This document shows positions 36,659 to 47,478 of a DNA stretch of 64,000 nucleotides, in pieces. Below the pieces are notes generated by a model, which did not search any database, was not told where the DNA came from, and saw nothing but the letters and a program-made list of their open reading frames with translations. The first letter of the stretch is position 1; every line of letters starts with the position of its first letter. This DNA is from Pandoraea communis (GTDB lineage Bacteria > Pseudomonadota > Gammaproteobacteria > Burkholderiales > Burkholderiaceae): assembly GCF_902459745.1 (NCBI RefSeq), contig NZ_CABPSJ010000002.1:434001-498000 (forward strand), in the 5' to 3' direction. The position numbers were made by a program, and so were the translations under genes.

Positions 36659-36928
36659 TTACTTACGCAGGCCCAGCTTCTCGATCAGGGCGCGGTAGCG
36701 GTCCGCATCCTTGCCCTTCAGGTAATCGAGCAGCTTGCGGCGGCGGCTCACCATGCGCAGCAGACCGCGGCGGCTGTGGTGATCCTTCATGTGTGCCTTG
36801 AAGTGCGGCGTCAGTTCGTTGATGCGCGTGGTCAGCAGCGCAACTTGCACTTCGGGCGATCCGGTGTCATTGGCGGCCCGGGCGAATTGCGCCACGACGT
36901 CCGACTTCTTGGTGGTTTCAACAGTCAT
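36659..36928 (-). CDS. rpsO: 30S ribosomal protein S15
   Basis: 89-aa S15, the exact family length. The sequence [22 protein letters not shown] with the conserved [20 protein letters not shown] helix is unmistakable. S15 binds the central domain of 16S rRNA early in assembly. A GGAAAT site lies upstream; rpsO precedes pnp. A TATAAT -10 is at 37032-37037 on the minus strand. Confidence 0.98.
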   Translation of the reverse strand: MTVETTKKSDVVAQFARAANDTGSPEVQVALLTTRINELTPHFKAHMKDHHSRRGLLRMVSRRRKLLDYLKGKDADRYRALIEKLGLRK

Positions 36929-37031
36929 TTCATTTCCTTTGGAGACATGCGGTCACGGAAGAAAGGCCGTGCCGTGAACTTACAAAAACATGCGCGGCAT
37001 TGCCACGCATAAACAAAACTGCAAGTGCGCG

Positions 37032-37060
37032 ATTATACGGGAGTTGGTATCCAGACGCCA
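37032..37060 (-). promoter_or_regulatory. Promoter for rpsO
   Basis: On the minus strand, TGGCGT (37060-37055), 17-bp spacer, TATAAT (37037-37032), 103 bp before the rpsO ATG. The -10 is perfect, the -35 moderate. In the rest of 36929-37222 nothing else is seen. Confidence 0.55.
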
Positions 37061-37222
37061 CATTTTTCCACGTCTCGCCGCTTCGGACGGGCCTGACCGC
37101 CGGATTCGGGCGTCGAAAACCGGGACATTCCCTGAATAATCGCAAAAATCCTGGCCGATTATCCTAAAAATTGCGACAAATCAACGTAGGCGCCCTCCAA
37201 CACCTTCCTCCTCGCTGCCGTA

Positions 37223-38497
37223 TCAGCGCTGGCGAGCCATCCGGCAGGTACTGGGCAGCGACACCTTGCTCGCGGGCAACTCCATTACCGTCTTGAACCC
37301 GAAGCCCGAACCTTCGTTGTCGAACTTCACACCAGGCTCTCCCGCACGGCGCATGACGGAGACATACAGCGGTTCGATCATCTGGTGATCGTTCGGGCGC
37401 ATCCAGGCGTCCGCCGGCGCCTCGCGAACCCGGCGATTCTCGAGCGCACGCGCCACCATCGTCACATCGGTCGTTCCCGCTTGCTCCAGTGCAGCGGCAA
37501 TCATGTCGATCATCACGCTCATGCGCAGTAGCGCATAGTCGTCGCGCGCCTCGGGATAGCGCGCGCGAAACGCCTTGTAGAACGCGTCCGACGCCTCGCC
37601 ACCTACGTTCGGATGCCATTCGGCCACGGCATACACCCGCCCCACGCCCGCCTCGCCCAACGCCGCCGGCGCGCCAAGCGCATTGCCGTAGAACGTATAG
37701 AACTTGAGTTCCATCCCCTGCTCGCGCGCGGCCTTGACGAGCAGCGTCAGATCGTTGCCCCAGCTCCCCGTCACGACCGTGTCGGCGCCTGCGGCGCGAA
37801 TTCGCGCGAGATAGGGCGTGAAATCCTTCACGCGCCCAACCGGGCTGAACTGCTCGCCCACAATCTGCACGTCCGGACGTTTCGCGCCGATCATCTGACG
37901 GGAAAGCCCGGCGACCTGCCGGCCAAAGCTGTAATCCTGATTCAGCAGATAGACCTTCTGAATGCTCGCGTCGTCTTTGATCGCTTCGGTCAGGGCCTGC
38001 ATGCGCATGGCGGCATTGGCGTCGAACGCGAAATGCCAGAAGCTGCACTGCTCGTTGGTGAGTGCCGTATCGACGGCCGAGTAATTGAAGAACAGCATGC
38101 GCTGTCCCGGCTCGCGGGCGTTTCGCTTGTTGACCGCGTCGATCAACGCCGATGCGACCGCCGAACTATTGCCCTGCAAGACGAACGGAATACCAAGATC
38201 GCCTGCGGCCTTGAGCTGCACCAGACTCTCTTCCACGGCCCCCTTGCTGTCGAACACCGTCAACTCCAGCGGATGCGCGCCATCGCGCAACTTCACCCCG
38301 CCACGTGCGTTCACGCGATCGATCGCAAAGCGCAGATTGCGCTCGACCATGGCGCCAGCGTTGCCGAAAGGCCCGCTCATCCCTTCGATGAGCGCAAGGC
38401 GGATCGGCGGCGCCGCGTGCACAAGACTGGCCGCTGCCAACAGGCCGACAGCGCACAAAACCGCGCACGAGCGCACCAGCAAGACTTGAACTTTCAT
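37223..38497 (-). CDS. ABC transporter substrate-binding protein, LivJ/LivK type
   Basis: 424-aa periplasmic receptor of peripl-bind-6 (branched-chain amino acid) type. Signal peptide: VLLVRSCAVLCAVGLLAAAS with cleavage after VHA (near residue 28). The mature domain opens PPIRLALIEGMSGPFGNAGA, and GNSSAVASALIDAVNK and NQDYSFGRQVAGLSRQM are typical. Ligands of this group include amino acids, amides, urea and aromatic acids. No permease or ATPase genes are next to it. The ATG at 38497 gives a good signal; the frame is open further to 38581. Confidence 0.85.
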   Translation of the reverse strand: MKVQVLLVRSCAVLCAVGLLAAASLVHAAPPIRLALIEGMSGPFGNAGAMVERNLRFAIDRVNARGGVKLRDGAHPLELTVFDSKGAVEESLVQLKAAGDLGIPFVLQGNSSAVASALIDAVNKRNAREPGQRMLFFNYSAVDTALTNEQCSFWHFAFDANAAMRMQALTEAIKDDASIQKVYLLNQDYSFGRQVAGLSRQMIGAKRPDVQIVGEQFSPVGRVKDFTPYLARIRAAGADTVVTGSWGNDLTLLVKAAREQGMELKFYTFYGNALGAPAALGEAGVGRVYAVAEWHPNVGGEASDAFYKAFRARYPEARDDYALLRMSVMIDMIAAALEQAGTTDVTMVARALENRRVREAPADAWMRPNDHQMIEPLYVSVMRRAGEPGVKFDNEGSGFGFKTVMELPASKVSLPSTCRMARQR

Positions 38498-38639
38498 CGA
38501 GGCCCCATTGACTGTCTCGGCGCGAATCATAACGTCCCGGCCCCCATGCGGCAAGCCGAGACGCCCCACGATGCGGCGCACAGCGGTATGCTATCGGCAT
38601 GCCGCCCTGCGGCCTTTTTCCACTGACGCGAGGCCACCC

Positions 38640-39221
38640 ATGAAGCATTTGCCCCAGGCACGCGCGCGCATCGCACGCCCGAAATCATCCGCCGTCCTCT
38701 CAGGCGCCCTGCGCCCCATCGCCGCCCTGCGCTGGCTCGCGGCGGGCGCACTCACCCTGTCGCTGACCGCCTGTTTCACGCCCCCGTGGCAGCAACTACC
38801 ACCGAGCGCGTCGCAGGCCGAAGTCCAGGCCCAACTGGGCAAGCCCAGGGAGGTCTACCCGCTCGCCCCTGGCGTCACCCGCTGGCTCTACCCCACCAAG
38901 CCGTTCGGCGAAGAGACCATCGCTGCGGACTTCGATGCGCAGGGCCGTCTACTAGGCACCACGCAAGTGCTCTCGACGCAGGAATTCAATAAGGTCGAAA
39001 TCGACAAGTGGACGAAGACCGACATCCTGCATCACTTCGGCGAGCCGGTCGAGACGTCGTACTTTCCGCTCATGAAGCGCGAAGTCTGGTCGTATCGCTT
39101 CAAGCAGGACGATGTCTGGTTCTCTCTGATGAACTTCTATTTCGACGCCGAGGGCATTGTCAAAACCACGCAGATCAGCCCCGACCCGCTGCACGAGAAG
39201 CGCGACAACAACTTGTTCTGA
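38640..39221 (+). CDS. Outer-membrane-type lipoprotein
   Basis: 193-aa protein with an N-terminal basic region, a hydrophobic stretch and a lipobox LTAC (TLSLTACFTPPWQQLPPS), so it should be processed by signal peptidase II. The mature part shows a BamE/SmpA-like pattern in two repeats: SQAEVQAQLGKPREVYPLAPG and TKTDILHHFGEPVETSYFPL, followed by conserved KREVWSYRFKQDDVWFSLMN. The anchoring residue after Cys is Phe, so outer-membrane sorting is likely. Function unknown. A strong terminator follows at 39247-39285. It is divergent from the substrate-binding gene. Confidence 0.78.
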   Translation: MKHLPQARARIARPKSSAVLSGALRPIAALRWLAAGALTLSLTACFTPPWQQLPPSASQAEVQAQLGKPREVYPLAPGVTRWLYPTKPFGEETIAADFDAQGRLLGTTQVLSTQEFNKVEIDKWTKTDILHHFGEPVETSYFPLMKREVWSYRFKQDDVWFSLMNFYFDAEGIVKTTQISPDPLHEKRDNNLF

Positions 39222-39246
39222 ACGCACATCAGGCGCTGCGCAAAAC

Positions 39247-39285
39247 AAAACGCCCGCATGCCGGACTTCCGGATGCGGGCGTTTT
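39247..39285. terminator. Bidirectional terminator, lipoprotein gene / leuA
   Basis: 13-bp stem AAAACGCCCGCAT/ATGCGGGCGTTTT with a 13-nt loop between convergent genes; A and T runs on both flanks. Confidence 0.9.
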
Positions 39286-39328
39286 GTCAGATAGCTCGGC
39301 CATCAACGCGATAGCCGCAGCCCATCGC

Positions 39329-40873
39329 TCACGGCGTGAGCTGCGGGTTGAGCTTCTCGGCCTTCGAATACAGTTTGTTGAGCGCCGACAGATACGCCTT
39401 GGCCGACGCCGCCACAATATCCGGGTCCGTGCCGACGCCGTTCACGATGCGCCCCGCCTTCGACAGGCGTACCGTCACCTCGCCTTGCGATTGGGTGCCG
39501 GTCGTAATGGCGTTGACCGAGTACAGCAGTTGTTCGGCACCGCTTTGCACCTGCGACTCGATGGCATTGAGCACGGCATCGACCGGGCCGTTGCCGTCGG
39601 CCTCGCCGACCAACTCCTTGCCCTGCGCGGTGAAGACCACGCGGGCGCTCGGGCGCTCACCCGTCTCGGAGTGCTGTGCCATCGACACAAGATAGAAATG
39701 CTCGCCACGCTCGGCCTGCGCTTCGTTCGAGACGATGGCCAGAATGTCTTCATCGAAGATTTCGGACTTCTGGTCGGCCAATTCCTTGAAGCGCGTGAAC
39801 GCGGCGTTCACATCCTGCTCCGACTCCATCTCGATGCCCAGCTCCTGCAAACGCTGCTTGAACGCGTTGCGGCCAGAGAGCTTGCCGAGCACGATCTTGT
39901 TCGCGGTCCAGCCCACATCTTCCGCGCGCATGATCTCGTAGGTGTCGCGCGCCTTGAGCACGCCGTCCTGGTGGATGCCCGAGGCGTGAGCAAATGCGTT
40001 CGCCCCCACCACCGCCTTGTTCGGCTGCACATTGAAGCCGGTAATCTGCGAGACGAGTTTCGAGGCCGGCACAATCTGCGTCGTATCGATGCCGAGTTCC
40101 AGACCGAAGTAATCCTTACGTGTCTTGAGCGCCATCACCACTTCTTCGAGCGACGTATTGCCGGCGCGCTCGCCAAGACCGTTGATCGTGCACTCGATCT
40201 GACGCGCACCGCCCAACTTCACCCCCGCCAGCGAATTGGCCACGGCCATGCCGAGGTCGTTGTGGCAGTGGACCGACCAGACAGCCTTGTCCGAATTCGG
40301 CACGCGCTCGCGCAGCGTGCGCACGAGTTGCCCGTAGAGCTCCGGCACGCCATAGCCGACGGTATCGGCCACGTTGATGGTCGTCGCGCCTTCATTGATG
40401 ACCGCTTCGAGCACGCGGCACAGGAAATCCAGATCCGAGCGGCTTCCGTCTTCCGGCGAGAATTCGATGTTGTCCGTGAACTGACGGGCGTAGCGCACCG
40501 CGAGCTTCGCCTGTTCGAACACCTGATCGGGGCTCATGCGCAGCTTCTTCTCCATGTGAAGCGGCGACGTGGCGATGAACGTGTGAATACGCGACGAATT
40601 CGCGCCCTTGAGCGCTTCGGCGGCACGGGCAATATCACGATCGTTCGCACGGGCGAGCGAGCACACCGTGCTGTCCTTGACGATGCCGGCGATGGCCTGA
40701 ATGGCTTCGAAGTCACCGTTCGAGCTGGCGGCGAAGCCCGCTTCGATGACATCCACGCGCAGACGCTCCAGTTGTCGGGCGATGCGAATCTTCTCATCGC
40801 GCGTCATCGACGCGCCCGGCGACTGTTCACCGTCGCGCAAGGTGGTATCGAAAATGATCAGCTTATCGGCCAT
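39329..40873 (-). CDS. leuA: 2-isopropylmalate synthase
   Basis: 514-aa enzyme, first step of leucine synthesis (2-oxoisovalerate plus acetyl-CoA). N-terminal [17 protein letters not shown] and the metal-binding [17 protein letters not shown] identify it. [10 protein letters not shown] is replaced by [19 protein letters not shown], which is standard in LeuA. The C-terminal about 130 residues form the leucine-feedback domain ([20 protein letters not shown]). AGGAG precedes the ATG. It ends the run ilvB-ilvN-ilvC-psd-pssA-LysM-leuA, though a 423-bp gap upstream suggests its own promoter. Confidence 0.96.
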   Translation of the reverse strand: MADKLIIFDTTLRDGEQSPGASMTRDEKIRIARQLERLRVDVIEAGFAASSNGDFEAIQAIAGIVKDSTVCSLARANDRDIARAAEALKGANSSRIHTFIATSPLHMEKKLRMSPDQVFEQAKLAVRYARQFTDNIEFSPEDGSRSDLDFLCRVLEAVINEGATTINVADTVGYGVPELYGQLVRTLRERVPNSDKAVWSVHCHNDLGMAVANSLAGVKLGGARQIECTINGLGERAGNTSLEEVVMALKTRKDYFGLELGIDTTQIVPASKLVSQITGFNVQPNKAVVGANAFAHASGIHQDGVLKARDTYEIMRAEDVGWTANKIVLGKLSGRNAFKQRLQELGIEMESEQDVNAAFTRFKELADQKSEIFDEDILAIVSNEAQAERGEHFYLVSMAQHSETGERPSARVVFTAQGKELVGEADGNGPVDAVLNAIESQVQSGAEQLLYSVNAITTGTQSQGEVTVRLSKAGRIVNGVGTDPDIVAASAKAYLSALNKLYSKAEKLNPQLTP

Positions 40874-41296
40874 GACTTTCTCCTGTGGGGATCTTGTAGG
40901 GGTTCAGTTTGTTCTTGATGTCTTTGGGGGGCGTATCCGCATGCCGAAGAACGCCCTTGCGCCAGCGGCATTGCGTCATGGCACAAGCCACAAAGGCAGA
41001 GGATCGTCGTACGGGCGGGCAACTACCGGGAGGGAATCAGCGCGCGACGCGCGTGCAGGCATGGCCGCAAACTGCATAGCGGCATAGCGTTGGCGGTGCG
41101 AGAGGAAGGCCCGAAGCCGGGATGACGCCTGAAATCATGAGCGCCAATATAGTCGCAATCGGGTGATTTCGCAACGCGCGGCGCGGGCCGTGAGCCGCGT
41201 GCAGACGGGCGTGCACAGGCGCAGGCGCTGCACCGGCCGCCCCCATGAAACAGCCCGGCGCGGGGCCGGGCTTGGAATCACGAGACAAGCACCGGA
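40874..41296. other. Intergenic region before leuA
   Basis: 423 bp between the LysM/BON gene and leuA. It should carry the leuA promoter. I found no leader peptide with a run of leucine codons, no strong terminator and no ORF with coding character. Confidence 0.45.
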
Positions 41297-41782
41297 TCAG
41301 GCCGGCGGAATGCGTAACACCTGCCCCGGATAGATCTTGTCCGGGCTGGAGAGCATTGGCTTGTTGGCCTCGAAGATGGCATTGTACTTATTGGCGTCGC
41401 CGTAGACCTTTTTCGAGATGGCCGACAGCGTATCGCCCTTCTCGACGGTGTGGAACGTCGCCTCGGCCGAAGCCGTCGACACCGACATCTTGTCGTCCAC
41501 CTTCTCGACGCCCTTCACGTTGCCGCAGCACAGCAGTATCTTTTCCTTGGTCGCCTGATCGGCGGCCACGCCGAATACGGTCACCGTGCGCGACGCGCCG
41601 TCGAAGGTCACCGTCAGACCGGTGGCGTCCAGATTCTGCGCCTTGATGTAGTTCTCGATGGCGTCGGCAGCCTTACGGTTGGCGTCGTCCGCATCGGGGC
41701 CCGGTGCGGGGGCCTCGGCGGCCTGCGCCTTGTTGCCCAACAGCGCTTCGCCTGCTTCTTTCACGAAGTCCAGAATGCCCAT
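41297..41782 (-). CDS. BON- and LysM-domain protein
   Basis: 161-aa protein from the ATG at 41782 (MGILDFVKEAGEALLGNK), chosen for the GAAGGAG site upstream. Residues about 40-95 form a BON domain (ADAIENYIKAQNLDATGLTV; LCCGNVKGVEKVDDKMSV), and residues 108-158 a LysM domain (HTVEKGDTLSAISKKVYGDA; YPGQVLRIPPA). No signal peptide is visible, as in E. coli YgaU/Kbp, a cytoplasmic K+-binding protein with the same BON-LysM layout; this is the best functional clue. It sits between pssA and leuA. Confidence 0.9.
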   Translation of the reverse strand: MGILDFVKEAGEALLGNKAQAAEAPAPGPDADDANRKAADAIENYIKAQNLDATGLTVTFDGASRTVTVFGVAADQATKEKILLCCGNVKGVEKVDDKMSVSTASAEATFHTVEKGDTLSAISKKVYGDANKYNAIFEANKPMLSSPDKIYPGQVLRIPPA

Positions 41783-41976
41783 GATTTCTCCTTCGTCACG
41801 TAGAACAGTGGAAATGGCGCCGGAACCGGCCAAATTTGCCATGATACGTCCGGGCCAAGGGGGGGGACGTCGAGCCTGCATTCGCAAGACTACAGCATCG
41901 CCGTGCACACTCTCCCGGCAACACTGACAGACAGATGTGACAAGGGGCGTACCGAGACGCCCCTGTATCCGCTCAC

Positions 41977-42855
41977 TTATTCGTCGACTTCACCGAAAAT
42001 GCGCTGCCGGCGGCCCTTGAGGAAGCGGAATCCCCAGAGCACGTAGCCGGAAATGCTATACAGGCAGAACAGCCCGAAGAGCACCAGCGGCGGATCGGAC
42101 GACACCAGAATGAAGCCGACCATGAAGAGCAGTACCACGCCAAACGACACACGCTGGCGCACGTCGAGCGCCTTGCCGCTGTAGAACGGTGCATTCGACA
42201 CCATCGACATGCCCGCGTAGATCGTCAGGCCAAATGCCACCCAGGGCATCCAGAAGACGTTCACCGGCAGCTTGTTGTCGATCGTGATCCACACGAAGCC
42301 TGCGATGAGCGCCGCCGCAGCCGGGCTCGCCAGCCCCTGGAAGAAGCGCTTGTCGACCACGCCGATATTCGTATTGAAGCGCGCGAGCCGCAGCGCTGCG
42401 CCCGCCACGTAGACGAACGCCGCGAGCCAGCCCCACTTGCCGATCTCGTGCAGAATCCATTCGTACATCACCAGCGCCGGCGCAACGCCGAACGAGGTCA
42501 TGTCAGAGAGCGAATCGTATTGCTCACCGAATGCGCTCTGCGTGTTGGTCATGCGCGCCACGCGCCCATCCATGCCATCGAGCACCATGGCGAAGAAGAT
42601 GGCGATGGCGGCCTGCTCGAAGCGGTCATTCATCGCCTGCACGATCGCGAAGAAGCCGCAGAACAGCGCGGCCGTCGTAAAAGCATTCGGTAGCAGATAG
42701 ATACCGCGGTTGCGCGGACGCACCGGCAGATCGTCCTCCACACCCGGGTCGTGGTCTTCGTTCATCGATGGCTCTGCGGATGGATTCTTGTGACGGCCGA
42801 ATGGCGAGAGATGCCTGACGTTGTTGCGCAAGCGGCCGCGATGGTTTTCCGGCAT
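41977..42855 (-). CDS. pssA: CDP-diacylglycerol--serine O-phosphatidyltransferase
   Basis: 292-aa inner-membrane enzyme making phosphatidylserine. The CDP-alcohol phosphotransferase motif is intact: DGMDGRVARMTNTQ then SAFGEQYDSLSD (DGxxAR...G...D...D). About eight membrane helices follow a hydrophilic N-terminus of about 50 residues. AGGAGG lies 5 nt before the ATG. It comes after psd on the same strand, so PS made here is decarboxylated to PE by the neighbouring enzyme. Confidence 0.95.
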   Translation of the reverse strand: MPENHRGRLRNNVRHLSPFGRHKNPSAEPSMNEDHDPGVEDDLPVRPRNRGIYLLPNAFTTAALFCGFFAIVQAMNDRFEQAAIAIFFAMVLDGMDGRVARMTNTQSAFGEQYDSLSDMTSFGVAPALVMYEWILHEIGKWGWLAAFVYVAGAALRLARFNTNIGVVDKRFFQGLASPAAAALIAGFVWITIDNKLPVNVFWMPWVAFGLTIYAGMSMVSNAPFYSGKALDVRQRVSFGVVLLFMVGFILVSSDPPLVLFGLFCLYSISGYVLWGFRFLKGRRQRIFGEVDE

Positions 42856-43012
42856 CTATACCTCCTTGACGATGCTGAGACTGCGGGCGAACCCGCGACG
42901 GATCACCGCTATTGGAACGTGAGAAGCGAAAGCAGTTGCAGGCCGCGGCTCCGCGACGCACGACCTGAGGTCGCACCGCGGCTCGCGGCCGAAGTTCGAG
43001 GTACGGCTCGCC

Positions 43013-43648
43013 TTACAGCTCGGCGAGAATCGTCGAGGTGGCCGACACCTTGTCGCCGATCGCCACACGCGGGCGCGAGCCCAGCGGCAGGTACACGTCG
43101 ACACGTGAGCCGAAACGGATGAAACCATAACGCTGACCGCGCGAGAGCGTATCGCCCGGCTTCACGTAGCACAGGATGCGGCGCGCGATGAGCCCGGCGA
43201 CCTGTACGCTCGTCACGATCTGGCCACCCACGTCGATCACCAGAGCGTTACGTTCGTTCTCGAGCGATGCCTTGTCGAGGTCGGCGTTAAAAAAGCGCCC
43301 GGGGAAATATTCCACCTTGGTCACCGTGCCGTCAACCGGGGCGCGATTCGAGTGAACATTGAAGACGTTCATGAACACGCTGATCTTCAGCGCTTCACGA
43401 CCTGCGTAGGGGTCCTGCGTGGTTTCGATCGCCACGATACGGCCATCGGCCGGCGAGAGCACGGCGCCTGCCTGTTGCGGCACCTGACGCGGCGGATCGC
43501 GGAAAAACTGCAGAACAAACAGGGCAATCACCCAGAACGGCGCGGCCCAAAACACGCCGGCCATGAAATGCACGACGAGCGCGACGGCGACGGCGATGCC
43601 CAGGAAGGGCCAGCCCTCGCGGGCAATGATCGGGTGAGGATAATTCAT
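43013..43648 (-). CDS. psd: Phosphatidylserine decarboxylase proenzyme
   Basis: 211-aa short-type PSD. The self-cleavage site, which yields the pyruvoyl prosthetic group, is the [10 protein letters not shown] region near residue 180. The N-terminus carries hydrophobic helices ([40 protein letters not shown]). The enzyme turns phosphatidylserine into phosphatidylethanolamine. It lies between ilvC and pssA. Confidence 0.95.
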   Translation of the reverse strand: MNYPHPIIAREGWPFLGIAVAVALVVHFMAGVFWAAPFWVIALFVLQFFRDPPRQVPQQAGAVLSPADGRIVAIETTQDPYAGREALKISVFMNVFNVHSNRAPVDGTVTKVEYFPGRFFNADLDKASLENERNALVIDVGGQIVTSVQVAGLIARRILCYVKPGDTLSRGQRYGFIRFGSRVDVYLPLGSRPRVAIGDKVSATSTILAEL

Positions 43649-44037
43649 GCGATTGAACTCGCGTCCTTGGTAAAACGGTTAAGTAAGCGGGTCGACCTGC
43701 TTCGGGCCAAACCGTGGCGTGGCGGCATTGTAGCAATGCGCGCGGCACGGCGACACATTTTCCCCAATCGACACGTTCGCGTCACAAAGGCAAAGCAGGC
43801 CACAGTGCCCGGCAATTCCCCCGGCGCGCGGCCGATTCGATTCGGCGCCACCATGAAAAAAGCCGCCCGCCTTGCCGTAGCGACGGCTACGGCAAAACGG
43901 ACGGCCCAGAGCAACGGCTCACGAAGTGACGCGCTTGGCGCATGTGACGCACGCTAGGCGCTCACCCCGCGATACCGCCCGCCGGCGATGCGTACGCCCG
44001 GACACGCTTGGGCGTACGCATCATACGGGCATCGTGC
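43649..44037. other. Intergenic region ilvC-psd with strong hairpins
   Basis: 389 bp. Two stems are obvious: a 10-bp TTGCCGTAGC/GCTACGGCAA hairpin (43872-43895) with a minus-strand U run further on (43857-43862), and a 13-bp perfect stem at 43987-44022 close to the ilvC stop. They look like partial terminators or 3'-end stabilisers inside the ilv-psd-pss transcript. No gene is seen. Confidence 0.5.
43987..44022 (-). terminator. 13-bp perfect hairpin just after ilvC
   Basis: GATGCGTACGCCC/GGGCGTACGCATC with a 10-nt loop, 16 bp after the ilvC stop codon. No U-run follows directly, so it may block 3' exonucleases or be a Rho-assisted or leaky stop, rather than a textbook terminator. Confidence 0.5.
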
Positions 44038-45090
<1,053 letters not shown>

Positions 45091-45132
45091 TCAGAATGGA
45101 TCGAAATCCGCTTACCGCGTTGCCGCTGCCGA

Positions 45133-45624
45133 TCAGACCTTCAGGATGCGCTCACCGCGCCCGATGCCCGAGCCACCGGTGCGAACCGTCTCGAGAATCG
45201 CCGTACGATCGAGCCCTTCGATGAAGGCGTCGAGCTTCGACGAATTCCCGGTGAGTTCGATCGTATAGGTCTTTTCAGTAACGTCAATGATGCGGCCGCG
45301 GAAAATATCCGACATCCGCTTCATCTCTTCGCGCTCCTTGCCCACAGCGCGAACCTTGATGAGCATTAGCTCGCGCTCGATGTGCGCCCCTTCGGTCAGA
45401 TCGACCACCTTCACCACTTCGATGAGCCGGTTCAGGTGCTTGGTGATCTGCTCGATGATGTCGTCGGAGCCTGTCGTGACCACCGTCATGCGCGAGAGCG
45501 ACCGGTCTTCGGTCGGCGCGACGGTGAGCGTCTCAATATTGTAGCCACGAGCCGAGAAGAGCCCGACCACACGCGACAGCGCGCCCGGCTCGTTCTCAAG
45601 CAAAACAGAAATAATGTGCCTCAT
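45133..45624 (-). CDS. ilvN: Acetolactate synthase small (regulatory) subunit
   Basis: 163-aa valine-binding regulatory subunit. The N-terminal ACT domain is RHIISVLLENEPGALSRVVG with LFSARGYNIETLTVAPTEDR; the C-terminal AHUS domain follows. It activates the catalytic subunit and gives feedback inhibition. It lies 84 bp after the large subunit. Often called IlvH in this order. Confidence 0.96.
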   Translation of the reverse strand: MRHIISVLLENEPGALSRVVGLFSARGYNIETLTVAPTEDRSLSRMTVVTTGSDDIIEQITKHLNRLIEVVKVVDLTEGAHIERELMLIKVRAVGKEREEMKRMSDIFRGRIIDVTEKTYTIELTGNSSKLDAFIEGLDRTAILETVRTGGSGIGRGERILKV

Positions 45625-45708
45625 GGTGTATCCCGGATTGTCCTAGTGTGGGGACGTCGCACCCGCGCCGGCCATAGCGGCGGCGACTGACGGCGCGCGC
45701 GCCTCTGT

Positions 45709-47478
45709 TTACAGATCTTCCGAACCGAGCAGCATCTCGCTGATGCCCTTGCCCGCCTGGACCATCGGCCAGACGTTTTCGGTGGGATCCGTTTGGAAAT
45801 CCATGAATACCGTACGATCCTTCAGGCGCAACGCCTCTCGCAGTGCCGGTTCGACGTCCGACGACTTCTCGATGCGCATGCCCACATGACCGTAGGCCTC
45901 GGCGAGCTTCACGAAGTCAGGCAGCGCGTCCATGTACGAACTGGAGTAACGCTTGCTGTATTCGATCTGCTGCCACTGGCGAACCATGCCCAGATAGCGG
46001 TTGTTGAGCGACAGAATCTTGATCGGCGTGCGGTATTGCAAGCACGTCGAGAGTTCCTGAATGCACATCTGGATCGAGCCTTCGCCAGTAATACACGCGA
46101 CTTCGGCATCCGGATGCGCCATCTTCACGCCCATGGCAGCCGGCAGGCCGAAGCCCATCGTGCCCAGACCGCCCGAGTTGATCCAGCGGCGCGGCTTGTT
46201 GAAGCGATAGTATTGCGCGGCCCACATCTGGTGCTGACCGACGTCCGAGCACACGAAGGCATCGCCGTCGGTGAGCTTCCAGTACGTCTCGACCACATGC
46301 TGCGGCTTGATGATCTCGCTCTGGCGATCAAACGCGAGGCAATCGCGCGAGCGCCATTCCTCGATCTGCTTCCACCAGTCAGCCAGTGCCTCGGTGTCCG
46401 GGCCATGTTCTGCCGTTTGCAGATTCTCGATCATTTCGCGCAACACTTCCTTCACGTCGCCGACGATCGGAATGTCGACCTTCACACGCTTGGAAATCGA
46501 TGATGGGTCGATATCGACGTGAATGATCTTGCGCGGCCGCTCGGAAAAGTGCTCCGGATTACCGATCACGCGGTCGTCGAAGCGCGCACCGATGGCGATG
46601 AGCACGTCGCAGTGCTGCATGGCCATGTTGGCTTCGTACGTGCCGTGCATGCCCAGCATGCCGAGGAACTTGGGATCGCTCGCACGATACCCGCCCAGGC
46701 CCATGAGCGTGTTGGTCACCGGATAGCCGAGCAGGTCGCAGAACTGGTTCAGTTCCTTCGATGCGTCGGCCAGAATGATGCCGCCGCCGGTGTAAATATA
46801 GGGACGCTTGGCTGAGAGCAGCAGGCTCATCGCCTTGCGGATCTGCCCCGAGTGGCCCTTCGTGACCGGGTTGTACGAGCGCAGCGACACCGACTTCGGA
46901 TACTCGAAGCGGCAGCGCGCCTTGGACACATCCTTCGGAATATCGACCAGCACCGGACCCGGACGGCCCGTCTTGGCGATGTAGAAGGCTTTCTTGATGG
47001 TGGAAGCGAGATCGCGCACGTCCTTCACGAGGAAGTTGTGCTTGACGCACGGACGCGTGATGCCGACCGTGTCGCATTCCTGGAAGGCGTCCTGGCCGAT
47101 CGCGGCCGTAGGCACCTGCCCGGTAATGATGACGAGCGGGATCGAGTCCATATACGCCGTGGCAATGCCGGTGACCGCATTGGTCACACCGGGGCCAGAC
47201 GTCACGAGGCACACGCCGACTTTGTCGGTGGAACGCGAATAAGCGTCTGCCGCATGCACGGCTGCCTGCTCATGGCGCACCAGAATGTGCTGGATCTTGT
47301 CCTGCTTGTAGAGTTCGTCGTAGATGTAGAGAACCGAACCGCCGGGATAACCCCACAGATGTTCGACCCCCTCTTCCTGAAGCGAGCGCACGAGAATCTC
47401 GGCGCCGATCATGTCTTCGGAAGTATTTTGGTGGCGTGTAGCTTCCGCCTCGGAGAATTCCGCGCTTGGCATGTTCAT
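45709..47478 (-). CDS. ilvB: Acetolactate synthase large (catalytic) subunit
   Basis: 589-aa ThDP enzyme. The N-terminal part shows EGVEHLWGYPGGSVLYIYDE and the catalytic glutamate of VRHEQAAVHAADAYSRS; the ThDP-binding motif is GEGSIQMCIQELSTCLQYRT...NN with preceding GLGTMGFGLPAAMG. The ATG at 47478 (MNMPSAEFSEAE) is chosen; the frame is open to 47607, but the extension is not family-like. First gene of the long minus-strand run. Confidence 0.95.
   Translation of the reverse strand: MNMPSAEFSEAEATRHQNTSEDMIGAEILVRSLQEEGVEHLWGYPGGSVLYIYDELYKQDKIQHILVRHEQAAVHAADAYSRSTDKVGVCLVTSGPGVTNAVTGIATAYMDSIPLVIITGQVPTAAIGQDAFQECDTVGITRPCVKHNFLVKDVRDLASTIKKAFYIAKTGRPGPVLVDIPKDVSKARCRFEYPKSVSLRSYNPVTKGHSGQIRKAMSLLLSAKRPYIYTGGGIILADASKELNQFCDLLGYPVTNTLMGLGGYRASDPKFLGMLGMHGTYEANMAMQHCDVLIAIGARFDDRVIGNPEHFSERPRKIIHVDIDPSSISKRVKVDIPIVGDVKEVLREMIENLQTAEHGPDTEALADWWKQIEEWRSRDCLAFDRQSEIIKPQHVVETYWKLTDGDAFVCSDVGQHQMWAAQYYRFNKPRRWINSGGLGTMGFGLPAAMGVKMAHPDAEVACITGEGSIQMCIQELSTCLQYRTPIKILSLNNRYLGMVRQWQQIEYSKRYSSSYMDALPDFVKLAEAYGHVGMRIEKSSDVEPALREALRLKDRTVFMDFQTDPTENVWPMVQAGKGISEMLLGSEDL

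Noticed and set aside
39008-40918. 636-aa plus-strand ORF opposite leuA
   Set aside because: Shadow of leuA; no recognisable family and atypical composition.
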